The position numbers and the translations under genes were made by a program. Shown piece by piece: positions 36,297 to 45,468 of a stretch of DNA of 64,000 bases; position 1 is the first letter of the stretch; every line of letters begins with the position of its first letter. Source of the stretch: Chitinivorax sp. B (GTDB taxonomy: Bacteria > Pseudomonadota > Gammaproteobacteria > Burkholderiales > SCOH01); NCBI RefSeq assembly GCF_005503445.1, contig NZ_SCOH01000016.1, forward strand, positions 1-64,000. The letters run 5' to 3'. The notes beneath the pieces were generated by a model. It searched no databases, had not been told where the DNA came from, and worked only from the letters and a program-made list of their open reading frames with translations.

Positions 36297-38942
36297 TCAA
36301 CTTGATTGGGCATGCGGACAGATGACCAGCCCGCGGTCACCATCGACTTCTACCTGAGTGCCATTTTTCAGTAACTGCATGATACCCGGGATATTGACGA
36401 CTGCCGGGATGCCATATTCACGCGCGACAATGGCCCCGTGCGATACCATGCCACCGGTTTCGGTGATCAGTGCGCTGGCTCGTAGAAACAGTGGAGTCCA
36501 GGCGGGGTCGGTAGAGGGGGCGACCAACACGTCGCCATGTTGCAGTTGTGCGCCATCATCCGGGCTGTTGATCAGGCGGACCGTACCGGTGGCCCGGCCG
36601 GCTGCGACCGCCAAACCGTGATAAACCGTATCGTTTTCTCCTTGTTGAATCCGGGCCTGTACTGGGCGTGGACTGTCCAGTTCCAGCAAATCCGGGGCGA
36701 CTTGCGCATTCTGCTGTCGTTGGCGTTCATGACGATCGGCAATCAGTGTGATCAGACCTTGGCCTTGCCAGATACCGGTCATCAATTGGGCCAGATCTTC
36801 TGAGCTGCAATGGAAGACATCCTCCACCTGCAACAGCAGGCCGCGTCGTTGTAGGCGGCGACCAATCTCCAGTGCGATGAGTCGCGACAGGCCTGATATC
36901 CGGACAATGGCTGATTTGGCTGCTTCACGCTGCGCCGCTTCCACGGCGGCATTGCGAGCCATCGTGCGAATGGTGGGGTGCAGCCAGCGCGGCACGTGCT
37001 GACGGATGTCTGCCCAAGCATCGTCGCGGGTTTGCCGGCGGCGTATGGCCAGTTGCTTGTGTTCGTCGCGGCCAATCATACTGCGCAGGGTGACCAGCAA
37101 CCAGCTTGGGTCCTCTCGCCAACGCGGTCGCTGTAAATCCAGTTCATAGATTCCCCGGTGGCCAAAATCGTGGAGGAAGGCGTCCATTGTCTGCCGGAAT
37201 GTTGATGCTTCAGGCAACTTGCGCCAACAGAAAGGGTCGTGTTCCGCTGTTTGCAACAATGCAATGGCATCGGGTTCACCGGATGCCAAGTCAGCAAGTT
37301 GTGCCAGACGCTGGCCATGTTCGGCACTGGTGATGCCTTCGCTGTCTATGACCAATGCTTGTGCCAGTCGTTCGCCTTGGGCTGCGAGAAAGCGATTCAG
37401 TAACCAAGCGAGAGCCATGTGGGTGCCCATTCCGGCGCTCAGCATCAGGTGCAGTTCCGGTTGGCGCGTGAAAAACCGCCCAAGGTCGTTCAGCGTTTTG
37501 ATCAGGGTACTGTCCGGCTCGTCATGCCAGGGATGGTGCAGGTGGCGCGCTACTTCCTGTTCCACGCGTTGAATGTACTGTGAGCCGCGTGGCCGGATGT
37601 GGGTCAGCTTGGCGCCTAGCCTGACATTGCGTAACAGGCGGCGTAAACGATCGGGCCAGCTCGATTTACCGGGCACGTCGATTTCGGGCTGATGGCCGCC
37701 AATGGTGCGGTTGATCAGTGCGGGTGACAGCCCGAAACAGTCATGGAGTGCCCATTGCATCAATGAAAGATTGAAATAGCCACGTCCGCGATATCGCCGA
37801 GCCCAGCTGACCCCCGGTTGAACCGGGTAGCGTACCCGGTGATAGGATGCATGCAGGATGACGCTGACGGGGTAGAGGCTTGAGGTCCAGGTCAGCATCG
37901 ATTGCGCCATGGGCAATACGTCCCGATAATTGCCGTTGGACCAGAATACCGGCTGATCGGCAATGGCATCCGCGTGACAAAAGCTACGCGTGGTCACGGG
38001 GCGGGCCTGTACAAAATGCAGTTGGGTGCCGTCATATACCCATTCGATATCCTGATGCTGTTCACCATCGCCCAATGCATCAAAAATTCTGATCGCAAAC
38101 TGCGCCAATCGCATGATGGCATTGTCAGGTAGGCAAGGGCGGGAGGCGTCAATCGCATCGGTCCTGACCAGCTCGGTTCCGCCATCGGCAATCAGGCAGG
38201 TCTGTTGTTCTTTCCGACCAATATGGCGTTCGGCGATGTGCCAATCCGGTCCTCGCCGCTGTGTGTCGACCACAAATTCGTCCGGTGAAGCGGCACCGCC
38301 CACTACCGATTCGCCCAGACCAAAATTGGCGCTGATATACACCAGATCTTCACGTCCGCTGCGTGGATCGCAAGTAAAGGCCACGCCGGCGGCCACAGCC
38401 GGTACCATGGCCATGATGACGGCGGCGGGTTTGGCTTGATCAGCGGCAACGGCCATATGTTGCCGATAGCTGATGGCTCGGGCAGTCCAGGCAGATGCCC
38501 AGCATTCCCGAATGGCCATGATGACTGCTGTAACCCCCAGTACATTCAGCGAAGAATGATGCACCCCGGCAAATGATGCCTGGCTGGAATCCTCCGCAAT
38601 TGCAGATGAGCGTACCGCGCATGGTAGTGCGGTCAGTCCTTGTTGTTGCAGAAAAGCCCGAATGGCTTGTTCGATGGCAACGGGAATCGGCAAGGAAAGA
38701 AAACTTTGCCGGATGTCAGCCAATAATGTTGCGCTGGCTTGGGCACCAGCTTGTTCCGCCGCCGCCAGCTTGTCGGTCAATTGGTTCTGTATAACAAATT
38801 GCGCATACGCTTCGGCAACCACTACGCCACCCGCAGGCACTTGAAAGCCATAGCGTGCCAGACGGCTGAGATTCCAGCCCTTGCCACCTACCACACCCGC
38901 ACCAGCCTCAAAGGCTGCTGACCAATCGATTACCCAAGTCAT
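36297..38942 (-). CDS. Rifampicin phosphotransferase-like / PEP-synthase-like enzyme
   Basis: 881 aa in three parts: an N-terminal ATP-grasp domain (GGKGWNLSRLARYGFQVPAG; CAVRSSAIAEDSSQASFAG), a central substrate domain of about 450 residues, and a C-terminal swinging domain with the phospho-histidine motif ETGGMVSHGAIVAREYG (H835). This order and size match rifampicin phosphotransferases, which inactivate rifamycins by phosphorylating them with ATP. True PEP synthase has a different C-terminal barrel that is absent here. The gene follows a TetR repressor by 3 nt, as in many drug-inducible systems. The natural substrate could be another compound. Confidence 0.8.
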   Translation of the reverse strand: MTWVIDWSAAFEAGAGVVGGKGWNLSRLARYGFQVPAGGVVVAEAYAQFVIQNQLTDKLAAAEQAGAQASATLLADIRQSFLSLPIPVAIEQAIRAFLQQQGLTALPCAVRSSAIAEDSSQASFAGVHHSSLNVLGVTAVIMAIRECWASAWTARAISYRQHMAVAADQAKPAAVIMAMVPAVAAGVAFTCDPRSGREDLVYISANFGLGESVVGGAASPDEFVVDTQRRGPDWHIAERHIGRKEQQTCLIADGGTELVRTDAIDASRPCLPDNAIMRLAQFAIRIFDALGDGEQHQDIEWVYDGTQLHFVQARPVTTRSFCHADAIADQPVFWSNGNYRDVLPMAQSMLTWTSSLYPVSVILHASYHRVRYPVQPGVSWARRYRGRGYFNLSLMQWALHDCFGLSPALINRTIGGHQPEIDVPGKSSWPDRLRRLLRNVRLGAKLTHIRPRGSQYIQRVEQEVARHLHHPWHDEPDSTLIKTLNDLGRFFTRQPELHLMLSAGMGTHMALAWLLNRFLAAQGERLAQALVIDSEGITSAEHGQRLAQLADLASGEPDAIALLQTAEHDPFCWRKLPEASTFRQTMDAFLHDFGHRGIYELDLQRPRWREDPSWLLVTLRSMIGRDEHKQLAIRRRQTRDDAWADIRQHVPRWLHPTIRTMARNAAVEAAQREAAKSAIVRISGLSRLIALEIGRRLQRRGLLLQVEDVFHCSSEDLAQLMTGIWQGQGLITLIADRHERQRQQNAQVAPDLLELDSPRPVQARIQQGENDTVYHGLAVAAGRATGTVRLINSPDDGAQLQHGDVLVAPSTDPAWTPLFLRASALITETGGMVSHGAIVAREYGIPAVVNIPGIMQLLKNGTQVEVDGDRGLVICPHAQSS

Positions 38943-38945
38943 GCG

Positions 38946-39545
38946 CTACTCCGGTTTGTCTGCTGCGCCGTCGAGAAACAAGGCGATCTGCTCTGAAAAA
39001 AGCACATGCAATTCAAGGCCCGGTACATTCAGCCAGTACAGGATAGGGCCCAGCATCATTAGCTCCAGGCTGGCAACCAGCCGGTCAACTGGCATGCCCG
39101 GTGTGACATCGCCCTGTTCCTGCCCTTTTACCAGCACCATGTTGAGGTGCACGTCAAAGCCAGATCGTGGCGAGTTGCGGTTCATCAGTTGCGGTGCCGA
39201 CATCCGGTAGGCGACATATCGTGCCACATACAGCTTGTGCTGGGTAAACCAGCCCGCCAGCCCGCCATAAAGCTCATTGAGACGGGTACGGGTATCGGGG
39301 AACATTGCCAGCAGCTCTGTGATCTGCTCATGACACGCCTGATTTTGGGCACGAATGTAAGCGGCAAGAATGGCCTCTTTCACTGGAAAGTATTTGTACA
39401 GCGTGGCTTTGGAGACATCAGCAGCTTGGGCGATTCGTTCCATGGTGACTTGATCGAATCCTTCCTGCTCGAACAAGGCCATGGCCACATCGATAATCTG
39501 GCTGTGGGTGGCGGCTTTTTTCCGCTCGCGACGTCCTGCGTCCAT
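38946..39545 (-). CDS. TetR-family regulator upstream of rph-like gene
   Basis: 199 aa from the ATG at 39545 (MDAGRRERKKAATHSQIIDV), a normal TetR length. The helix-turn-helix is IAQAADVSKATLYKYFPVKE. Further in-frame ATGs upstream (39569, 39635) have no better Shine-Dalgarno and would run into the candidate operator. It is 3 nt before the rph-like gene, so the two are co-transcribed and it probably represses its own operon until a ligand binds. Confidence 0.88.
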   Translation of the reverse strand: MDAGRRERKKAATHSQIIDVAMALFEQEGFDQVTMERIAQAADVSKATLYKYFPVKEAILAAYIRAQNQACHEQITELLAMFPDTRTRLNELYGGLAGWFTQHKLYVARYVAYRMSAPQLMNRNSPRSGFDVHLNMVLVKGQEQGDVTPGMPVDRLVASLELMMLGPILYWLNVPGLELHVLFSEQIALFLDGAADKPE

Positions 39546-39566
39546 GATTAGAATAGAGGTTAAAAA

Positions 39567-39595
39567 CATACGTCGTATGATAATGAACGTCGTAT
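39567..39595. promoter_or_regulatory. Candidate TetR operator
   Basis: Just upstream of the tetR start lie CATAC-GTC-GTATG (39567-39579), an inverted repeat, and a second ACGTCGTAT (39587-39595) that directly repeats part of it (first at 39570-39578). The spacing and location fit autoregulation by the adjacent TetR protein. Confidence 0.5.
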
Positions 39596-39626
39596 TGTTT
39601 TTAAAGTGGCAATTTGCAGATGTAAA

Positions 39627-39649
39627 AAAAGCCACGTAAGGTGGCTTTT
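39627..39649. terminator. Terminator after the metallo-hydrolase gene
   Basis: Perfect 9-bp stem AAAAGCCAC (39627-39635) with GTGGCTTTT (39641-39649), loop GTAAG. A and T tracts on both sides make it usable in either direction. It lies 40 nt beyond the minus-strand MBL-fold gene stop. Confidence 0.85.
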
Positions 39650-39688
39650 AACTGGGAATCCCTTCGGTTATCGGGAATGTCAGCAAGT

Positions 39689-40645
39689 CTATTTCGGTAG
39701 GCTGTCCAGCCATACCTCCAGGCCCATTGCATTCAGGTTGCAATCCATCATCAACCAGTCATGGGCGGTGTTTTCACTGCCTTGAAAGCCTTGCCTCTGC
39801 AGGCGGTGCCAGAGCCAGTGGTAAAGGCTGTCGCGCAACTGGCGATGGCGGGAGGCGCCTGCGTTTTGTAAAGGCAGCGCAATATTCATGAATGCATCCA
39901 AACATTCATGCAGATCTCTTTCCAATTGTGGGATGTCCGTCACTTTACCGAAATGGGTCAAATAGGCGGCATCCGGTTTCAGCGCTGCCAGTCGTTCGAT
40001 CGAAGTATGAGCTGCATCGGGATCGAATTGGGGTGGGGTGGTGGTCGGAAACACGAAGGCCCGGCCATTGCAATCCAGTGCACGATAACTGAGGCCGAAC
40101 GTATCGCCGGTAAAAATGCCATTGCTGCCAGAATCGTGCACACAATGGTGGTGCCGAGCATGGCCAGGGGTGTCAAAGAATGTCAGGACACGGCTACCCA
40201 ATTCGACGGTATCGCCATCGTTCATCACCTGTACACGGTTCGCCGGAATCGGTTTCAGCTGCCCGTAACTGCGTGCCATTTCGGCTTCACCGTATACCTG
40301 GGTAGCACTGGCAGTGAGGATGCGCGGGTCGATCATATGCCTTGCCCCACGCGGATGGATCAATACTGTGGCGTTTGGCAATTGTTGAATCAGCGTGCCG
40401 GCCCCGCCAGCATGGTCAAGGTGCACATGGGTCAGTATTAGGTATTGCACGGCTTCAACCGGGACATGATGTGCCGCCAGTGCGCGTAACAGGCCTGGTA
40501 CCGAATAATTGGTTCCGCAATCCACCAAGGCTGCGACATCGTCATCGACAACCAAATGTGATGCGGCCAGGCCGGTTCGCTGGAATTCTACATCGATGGC
40601 GCTGACGCCATGGGCGTAGCGATAGATCTGATCATTGTTCTGCAT
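39689..40645 (-). CDS. MBL-fold metallo-hydrolase
   Basis: 318 aa. The zinc-binding signature THVHLDHAGG is present, with later ligands in TPGHARHHH and FTGDTFG and a final histidine in LTHFGK. The sequence most resembles glyoxalase II-like hydrolases of unknown substrate. It is a single gene between its terminator and the 370-bp gap ahead of the acyl-CoA dehydrogenase, which it faces divergently. A role in fatty-acid metabolism is possible from position but not shown. Confidence 0.88.
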   Translation of the reverse strand: MQNNDQIYRYAHGVSAIDVEFQRTGLAASHLVVDDDVAALVDCGTNYSVPGLLRALAAHHVPVEAVQYLILTHVHLDHAGGAGTLIQQLPNATVLIHPRGARHMIDPRILTASATQVYGEAEMARSYGQLKPIPANRVQVMNDGDTVELGSRVLTFFDTPGHARHHHCVHDSGSNGIFTGDTFGLSYRALDCNGRAFVFPTTTPPQFDPDAAHTSIERLAALKPDAAYLTHFGKVTDIPQLERDLHECLDAFMNIALPLQNAGASRHRQLRDSLYHWLWHRLQRQGFQGSENTAHDWLMMDCNLNAMGLEVWLDSLPK

Positions 40646-41018
40646 CCGCGCATTCTATCCAAGTTGAGATATGTCATGCGGAAAAATGCAAGGTAGAAAT
40701 CCGATGAACTTTGTTGCGGTGCAATATGGAAAAATGATTTCGTTTTTGTTGCTTTGCATCATTGTTGCATGGCAGCATAATTTGTTAAGTGTTTATAAGT
40801 TAATGATTTATAATGTAAAAATCTGATACTAAATTTGTCTATCAAACGATTGTTTGAAAAATACTTGCGGAAAGATAAACTAAAGCGTACTGTTAAATCA
40901 GAGCCCAAAGCGGGTGGTGGGCTTGCATTGTGGCAGATATGCGGTATTCGATATCAAGCCCCGACCTGTCTGGTTTTCCTGTTTTGAACCGCACCGAATT
41001 TGATGGAGATTGACTGAG
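40646..41018. other. Divergent intergenic region with acyl-CoA dehydrogenase promoter
   Basis: AT-rich 373 bp. A TATAAT occurs at 40809-40814. A second possible promoter has TTGTCT (40835-40840), a 17-nt spacer fully occupied by the palindrome annotated next, and AAAATA (40858-40863). Confidence 0.45.
40842..40857. promoter_or_regulatory. PsrA/FadR-type operator palindrome
   Basis: TCAAACGATTGTTTGA is a perfect dyad that fits the PsrA consensus of proteobacteria, G/CAAAC-N2-4-GTTTG/C. It sits about 160 bp upstream of an acyl-CoA dehydrogenase gene, exactly the class of fatty-acid degradation gene PsrA represses. No psrA gene is in the window. Motif match is direct; regulation is inference. 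Confidence 0.6.
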
Positions 41019-42812
41019 ATGGCTACCTACAAGGCGCCGATGCGCGATATGCAGTTCGTATTGCATGAATTGCTGGATGCTGAAAAGGTTTTGTCGACCC
41101 TTCCTGGCTATGAAGAGGTCTCAAAGGATGTGCTGGATCAATATCTGGAAGCCAGCGCCCAATTCTGCGAAAACGAGATTGCACCGCTTAACCGTGCTGC
41201 CGATGAAGAAGGTTGCCACTGGGATAATGGTGTGGTCACCACACCTAAAGGTTTCAAGGAAGCCTACAAGCAGTTCTGTGAATTGGGTTTTCCCAGCTTG
41301 GATTGTGATCCGGCCTATGGTGGTCAAGGCATGCCCAAGACTTTGGGCTTCCCATCCATGGAGATGCTGATTTCTGCCAATGTAGCCTGGTCGATGTACC
41401 CCGGTTTGTCGCATGGTGCATACAGTGCCATCCACGCCCATGGCGAACAATGGATGAAAGACCTGTATCTGCCCAAGATCGTTGATGGTACTTGGTCCGG
41501 CACCATGTGCTTGACCGAGCCGCATTGTGGTACCGATCTGGGAATGCTGAAGAGCAAGGCGGAAGTCAATGGCGACGGTACGTACAACATCACCGGTACC
41601 AAGATTTTCATCTCCGCTGGTGAACACGATCTGACCGATAACATTATCCATTTGGTGCTGGCGCGTCTGCCGGATTCACCAAAAGACATCAAGGGCATCT
41701 CTCTGTTCCTGGTACCGAAATTCCTGCTGGATGCGAATGGGAACCCTGGCGAACGCAATGGCGTGAGCTGTGGTTCGATTGAGCACAAGATGGGTATCAA
41801 AGCCAATTCGACCGCCGTACTGAACTTTGACGGCGCCAAGGGTTGGCTGGTGGGTGAAGTGAACAAGGGCATGACTTGTATGTTCACCATGATGAATGCA
41901 GCGCGCCTGGGTTGTGGCATGCAAGGCCTGGGTTTGGGTGAAGCGTCCTACCAGAATGCAGTAGCTTATGCCAAGGATCGCGTGCAGATGCGCTCACTGA
42001 CCGGCACCAAACGGAATGACCTGCCGGCCGATCCGATCATCGTACACCCGGATGTACGCCGCATGTTGCTGACTGGTAAGGCTTATACCGAAGCAGGGCG
42101 TGCGTTCTCCACTTGGCTGGCATTGCAACTGGATATCGAAGAGAAATCCACTGACGATGCAATCCGCCAGGATGCTGCTGATATGGTGGCATTGCTGACC
42201 CCGATCGCCAAAGCCTTCATGACTGACAATGGCTACACCGTGACCAACCTGAGCATGCAGGTTTACGGAGGTCATGGCTTCATCCGTGAATGGGGCATGG
42301 AACAATTTGTACGTGACTGCCGAATTTCGCAGATTTACGAAGGCACCAATACCATTCAAGCTCTGGATCTGATCGGCCGTAAAGTCTTGCTGGATCAAGG
42401 CCAGAAGCTGCGTAAATTTACCAAGATCATCCACAAGTTCTGTGAAGCCAACGGGCAAGACCCGCAGATGAAAGAGTTCGTCGAGCCACTGGTCAAGCTG
42501 ATGAAGGACGTGGGTGATGTCACCATGCATATCGGCATGCAGTCGATGATGAACAAAGACGAAGCAGGTGCCGCAGCAGTAGATTACTTGCGCCTGGTGG
42601 GGCACTTGGCCTTCGGTTTCTTCTGGGCCTGGATGGTCAAGGTTGCCTACAGCAAGATGGAAACCGGCGACAAGAAGTTTTACCAATCCAAGGTGACCAC
42701 GGCACGTTTCTACTTCCAGCGGCTGTTGCCTGAAACCGCATCGTTGCTGCAAACACTGCGCTCTGGTTGCAAGAACCTGATGGATCTGGAAGAAGACAGC
42801 TTCATCTTCTAA
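41019..42812 (+). CDS. Acyl-CoA dehydrogenase with C-terminal extension
   Basis: 597 aa FAD enzyme catalysing the first step of beta-oxidation. The N-terminal, beta-barrel (GTMCLTEPHCGTDLG) and helical domains are followed by the extra C-terminal domain of this long subfamily, related to DmdC and other 600-aa dehydrogenases. The catalytic glutamate is in QIYEGTNTIQ. I choose the ATG at 41019 (MATYKAPMRDMQF); a TTG at 41010 is in frame but lies too close to GGAG. A strong terminator follows, so it is monocistronic. Confidence 0.93.
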   Translation: MATYKAPMRDMQFVLHELLDAEKVLSTLPGYEEVSKDVLDQYLEASAQFCENEIAPLNRAADEEGCHWDNGVVTTPKGFKEAYKQFCELGFPSLDCDPAYGGQGMPKTLGFPSMEMLISANVAWSMYPGLSHGAYSAIHAHGEQWMKDLYLPKIVDGTWSGTMCLTEPHCGTDLGMLKSKAEVNGDGTYNITGTKIFISAGEHDLTDNIIHLVLARLPDSPKDIKGISLFLVPKFLLDANGNPGERNGVSCGSIEHKMGIKANSTAVLNFDGAKGWLVGEVNKGMTCMFTMMNAARLGCGMQGLGLGEASYQNAVAYAKDRVQMRSLTGTKRNDLPADPIIVHPDVRRMLLTGKAYTEAGRAFSTWLALQLDIEEKSTDDAIRQDAADMVALLTPIAKAFMTDNGYTVTNLSMQVYGGHGFIREWGMEQFVRDCRISQIYEGTNTIQALDLIGRKVLLDQGQKLRKFTKIIHKFCEANGQDPQMKEFVEPLVKLMKDVGDVTMHIGMQSMMNKDEAGAAAVDYLRLVGHLAFGFFWAWMVKVAYSKMETGDKKFYQSKVTTARFYFQRLLPETASLLQTLRSGCKNLMDLEEDSFIF

Positions 42813-42859
42813 TACCCAAGGCGGTTTAGCCGCTAACGAAAGTTTTACCTTCGATATTT

Positions 42860-42884
42860 GCCCGGCTTTGGCCGGGCTTTTTTT
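42860..42884 (+). terminator. Rho-independent terminator of acyl-CoA dehydrogenase gene
   Basis: Stem GCCCGGC (42860-42866) with GCCGGGC (42871-42877), TTTG loop, then seven T residues. Confidence 0.95.
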
Positions 42885-43057
42885 ATGCCGTCATCCATAA
42901 TTTATAACTAAGATGGAAAATATAACGTTGATATTTTAATGAATACCGTTGTGCTATGTTGAAGCTGGCGCCATTTGCACATCGCCGCAGTGAAGCGATG
43001 GGGAATGAGGCTGGCACCGGCCCTTGTCGGTGACGAACAACCAATGAGGAGAGCAAC

Positions 43058-45268
43058 ATGCAACAACATCACACGGGCCTTGGCCGCTGGTGGCTTGGGC
43101 TCATCTTGCTATTGTCGGTGCTGGGACTGACATCCTGCCTGGAGGTGGCAAAGCCCAGCCAGAACCGATACCTGGTTGATGCTCAGGGGAGGGCGCTGGT
43201 ACTACATGGCATGAATACGTCCAGTTCGGCAAAGCACAGTGCCGATCACATGCCATGGATTATTGAAAGTGATGTTGAGCGGGAAGCCACCGAATGGGGC
43301 TTCAACTTTGTGCGGATACTGGTGTTCTGGGGGGCCATTGAACCGCAGAAAGGAGTCTATGACTACCAATATCTCGACGAAGTGCAAAAGCGGGTGGAAT
43401 GGTATACCCGGCGTGGTATGCATGTGTTGATCGATATGCACCAGGATTTGTACGGTTATGGTGTAGGTGGTAATGGTGCACCACCATGGGCTACCGAGAC
43501 TGATGGCCACAAGCCTGGCAGTTTTGATGTTGGCCAGTTCTGGTGGTTGAAAAATCTGGACCCTTCCATCATTGCTGCATTCAAGAATTTCTGGGAATAC
43601 CGTGATCATCGCTATCTGCAAGACCATTACATTGCCGCATTTCAGCTAATCGCCCAACGCTTTCGGGGCAATGTCGATGTGATTGGCTACGACTTGATGA
43701 ATGAACCCCACGCGGGGGATTTGGGCAAGGCAATCAGTGGTGAATTTCAACGAAACTGGCTGGCAGATTTCTACCGTCGCCTGATTCCCAAATTGCGCCA
43801 GATTGAGCCAGATAAGTACCTGTTCTTCGAACCACAGGCTTTCGGTATCAATTTCGGTTTTCCAGCGGCGCTGCCAAAAGTCGAGGACGTTCGCGGCGGC
43901 GAGCCGCGGCTGGTCTATTCCCCTCATATCTATCCGGTATTTCAGCATGAGGGCATGAAGTACAATGATATCGATCGCAAACAGATGCGGGACTGGTCCA
44001 AGTACCGGGCTGCCGAAATGGACTTGCACGGTACACCAATGGTTGTCGGGGAGCTGGGTGGATCGGAAAAAATGCCAGGCTTTCATCAATACTTGGACGA
44101 TGTGCTCACCATGCTCGACGACATGGGAGCGGGTTGGGCTTATTGGGCAAGCGATCCGGGGGATTGGGGACCGGTCAACGGTGATCGCGTCGAAATGCCC
44201 AAGCTGAATCGGTTGATCCGCACCTACCCACGCGCCATTGCCGGCGAACCCGTGTCGTTTCGCTATGTACCTGGCGCAGCTCATTTCACGTTGGTATTCA
44301 GGGAAAAAGCCGGCGTGACGGGGCCGACTGAAATCTTCATTCCGCGTCGTCATTACCCTGAAGGTTTTGAATTGACGGTGTCTGACCCGGCAGGCAGTTG
44401 GCGGTCTGAATATGACGTACGAACGCAAGTGCTGAAGCTGTGGACCAATCCTGCCGTTGCTGAACATACCGTACGTATCCATCGCAAATATCAGAACTTG
44501 TATCTGCCTTATCTGGCCAAATGCGTGGGGACACAAAACGGTTCGGTGACCAATGGTACGCAGGCATTGGCCCAGGATTGCAACGGTGATATCTCGCAGG
44601 GCTGGATGATTGGCAGCGATCAGACATTACGCAGCAAGCAGGACATCAATCAATGTCTGGACGTCAGCGATGGATTGGCGATCAATGCCAAAAAAGTCCA
44701 AACCTACACTTGCAACGGTACCAATGCGCAGAAATGGTACTTCGACAATGGTCTGTTGCGTTCAGCACTGAACACTAGCAAATGCCTGGACGTATCCTAT
44801 GGTGGTACCAGCGATAAGATGCAACTATGGGATTGCATTGGTGGCCGTTCACAGACTTTTGCCTATCGGGCAGAAGCCACCAATCGATATTTGGCGATGA
44901 AGAACGAAGCTAATGGCCTGTGTCTGGATGTCGAGGGTGGCAACATGGCAGATGGGACCAATGTCATTGCCTATGCTTGCCACGGTGGCGCCAATCAAAG
45001 CTGGCTATACGAGCCCAGTACCGGCTTCATCCACAGCAGGCAGGATAACCGCTATTGCCTGGATAACCGCGGCAAGACTGAATCCGGCAGCAGTCTGGGT
45101 ATCTGGCTGTGTACCGACTCCGACAATCTGCGCTTTAACTGGAATGGCAGTACCATCCGGCCTTATCGAAATGTTGACCTGGCCGTGGCCGCAGGCAATG
45201 CGGGAAACCCCGTAACGCAACAGGCCAGCGATGGTGCCAGTGCTCAAGTGAAATGGCGGATGGAGTAA
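43058..45268 (+). CDS. Lipoprotein GH5 glycosidase with ricin-type lectin repeats (endoglycoceramidase-like)
   Basis: 736 aa with GAGGAG upstream of the ATG. A type II signal peptide ends in the lipobox LTSC (Cys27). A GH5 barrel spans about 35-400, with the acid/base E216 in DLMNEPHAG and the nucleophile E332 in VVGELGG; this pattern is that of the endoglycoceramidase-like GH5 branch. A beta domain follows, then ricin-B-type trefoil repeats from about 475 to the end, with QGW, QKW and QSW turns. It is probably anchored at the outer membrane or secreted and cleaves glycolipid or glycan headgroups; the exact substrate is inferred. Confidence 0.87.
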   Translation: MQQHHTGLGRWWLGLILLLSVLGLTSCLEVAKPSQNRYLVDAQGRALVLHGMNTSSSAKHSADHMPWIIESDVEREATEWGFNFVRILVFWGAIEPQKGVYDYQYLDEVQKRVEWYTRRGMHVLIDMHQDLYGYGVGGNGAPPWATETDGHKPGSFDVGQFWWLKNLDPSIIAAFKNFWEYRDHRYLQDHYIAAFQLIAQRFRGNVDVIGYDLMNEPHAGDLGKAISGEFQRNWLADFYRRLIPKLRQIEPDKYLFFEPQAFGINFGFPAALPKVEDVRGGEPRLVYSPHIYPVFQHEGMKYNDIDRKQMRDWSKYRAAEMDLHGTPMVVGELGGSEKMPGFHQYLDDVLTMLDDMGAGWAYWASDPGDWGPVNGDRVEMPKLNRLIRTYPRAIAGEPVSFRYVPGAAHFTLVFREKAGVTGPTEIFIPRRHYPEGFELTVSDPAGSWRSEYDVRTQVLKLWTNPAVAEHTVRIHRKYQNLYLPYLAKCVGTQNGSVTNGTQALAQDCNGDISQGWMIGSDQTLRSKQDINQCLDVSDGLAINAKKVQTYTCNGTNAQKWYFDNGLLRSALNTSKCLDVSYGGTSDKMQLWDCIGGRSQTFAYRAEATNRYLAMKNEANGLCLDVEGGNMADGTNVIAYACHGGANQSWLYEPSTGFIHSRQDNRYCLDNRGKTESGSSLGIWLCTDSDNLRFNWNGSTIRPYRNVDLAVAAGNAGNPVTQQASDGASAQVKWRME

Positions 45269-45301
45269 TCAGCACGGATAACTTGTTGATCTGACCCGGC
45301 A

Positions 45302-45331
45302 GGACGGCTGCGCTGCATGATGTAGCCGTCC
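45302..45331 (+). terminator. Hairpin after the GH5 gene
   Basis: GGACGGCT (45302-45309) pairs with AGCCGTCC (45324-45331), 33 nt after the stop. No T tract, so it may be a structured 3' end only. Confidence 0.4.
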
Positions 45332-45468
45332 GCAGCCTGTTTGTGTGAAGCGCATGGGGCTGTTTGGGTCATGAGCCTTGTGGAACATCTGAACGCGGTG
45401 GGCTCGACCATGGGCTCCCATTCGGATACGCTCTGATTCCCACCCATCACACAATCCTATGCCTGTTC

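Noticed and set aside
36297-38942. Calling the large enzyme a phosphoenolpyruvate synthase
   Set aside because: The C-terminal PEP/pyruvate-binding barrel is missing and the phospho-histidine domain ends the protein, as in rifampicin phosphotransferases.
43646-44536. A 296-residue open frame antisense to the GH5 gene
   Set aside because: No family features or ribosome-binding site; the sense frame carries all GH5 motifs.
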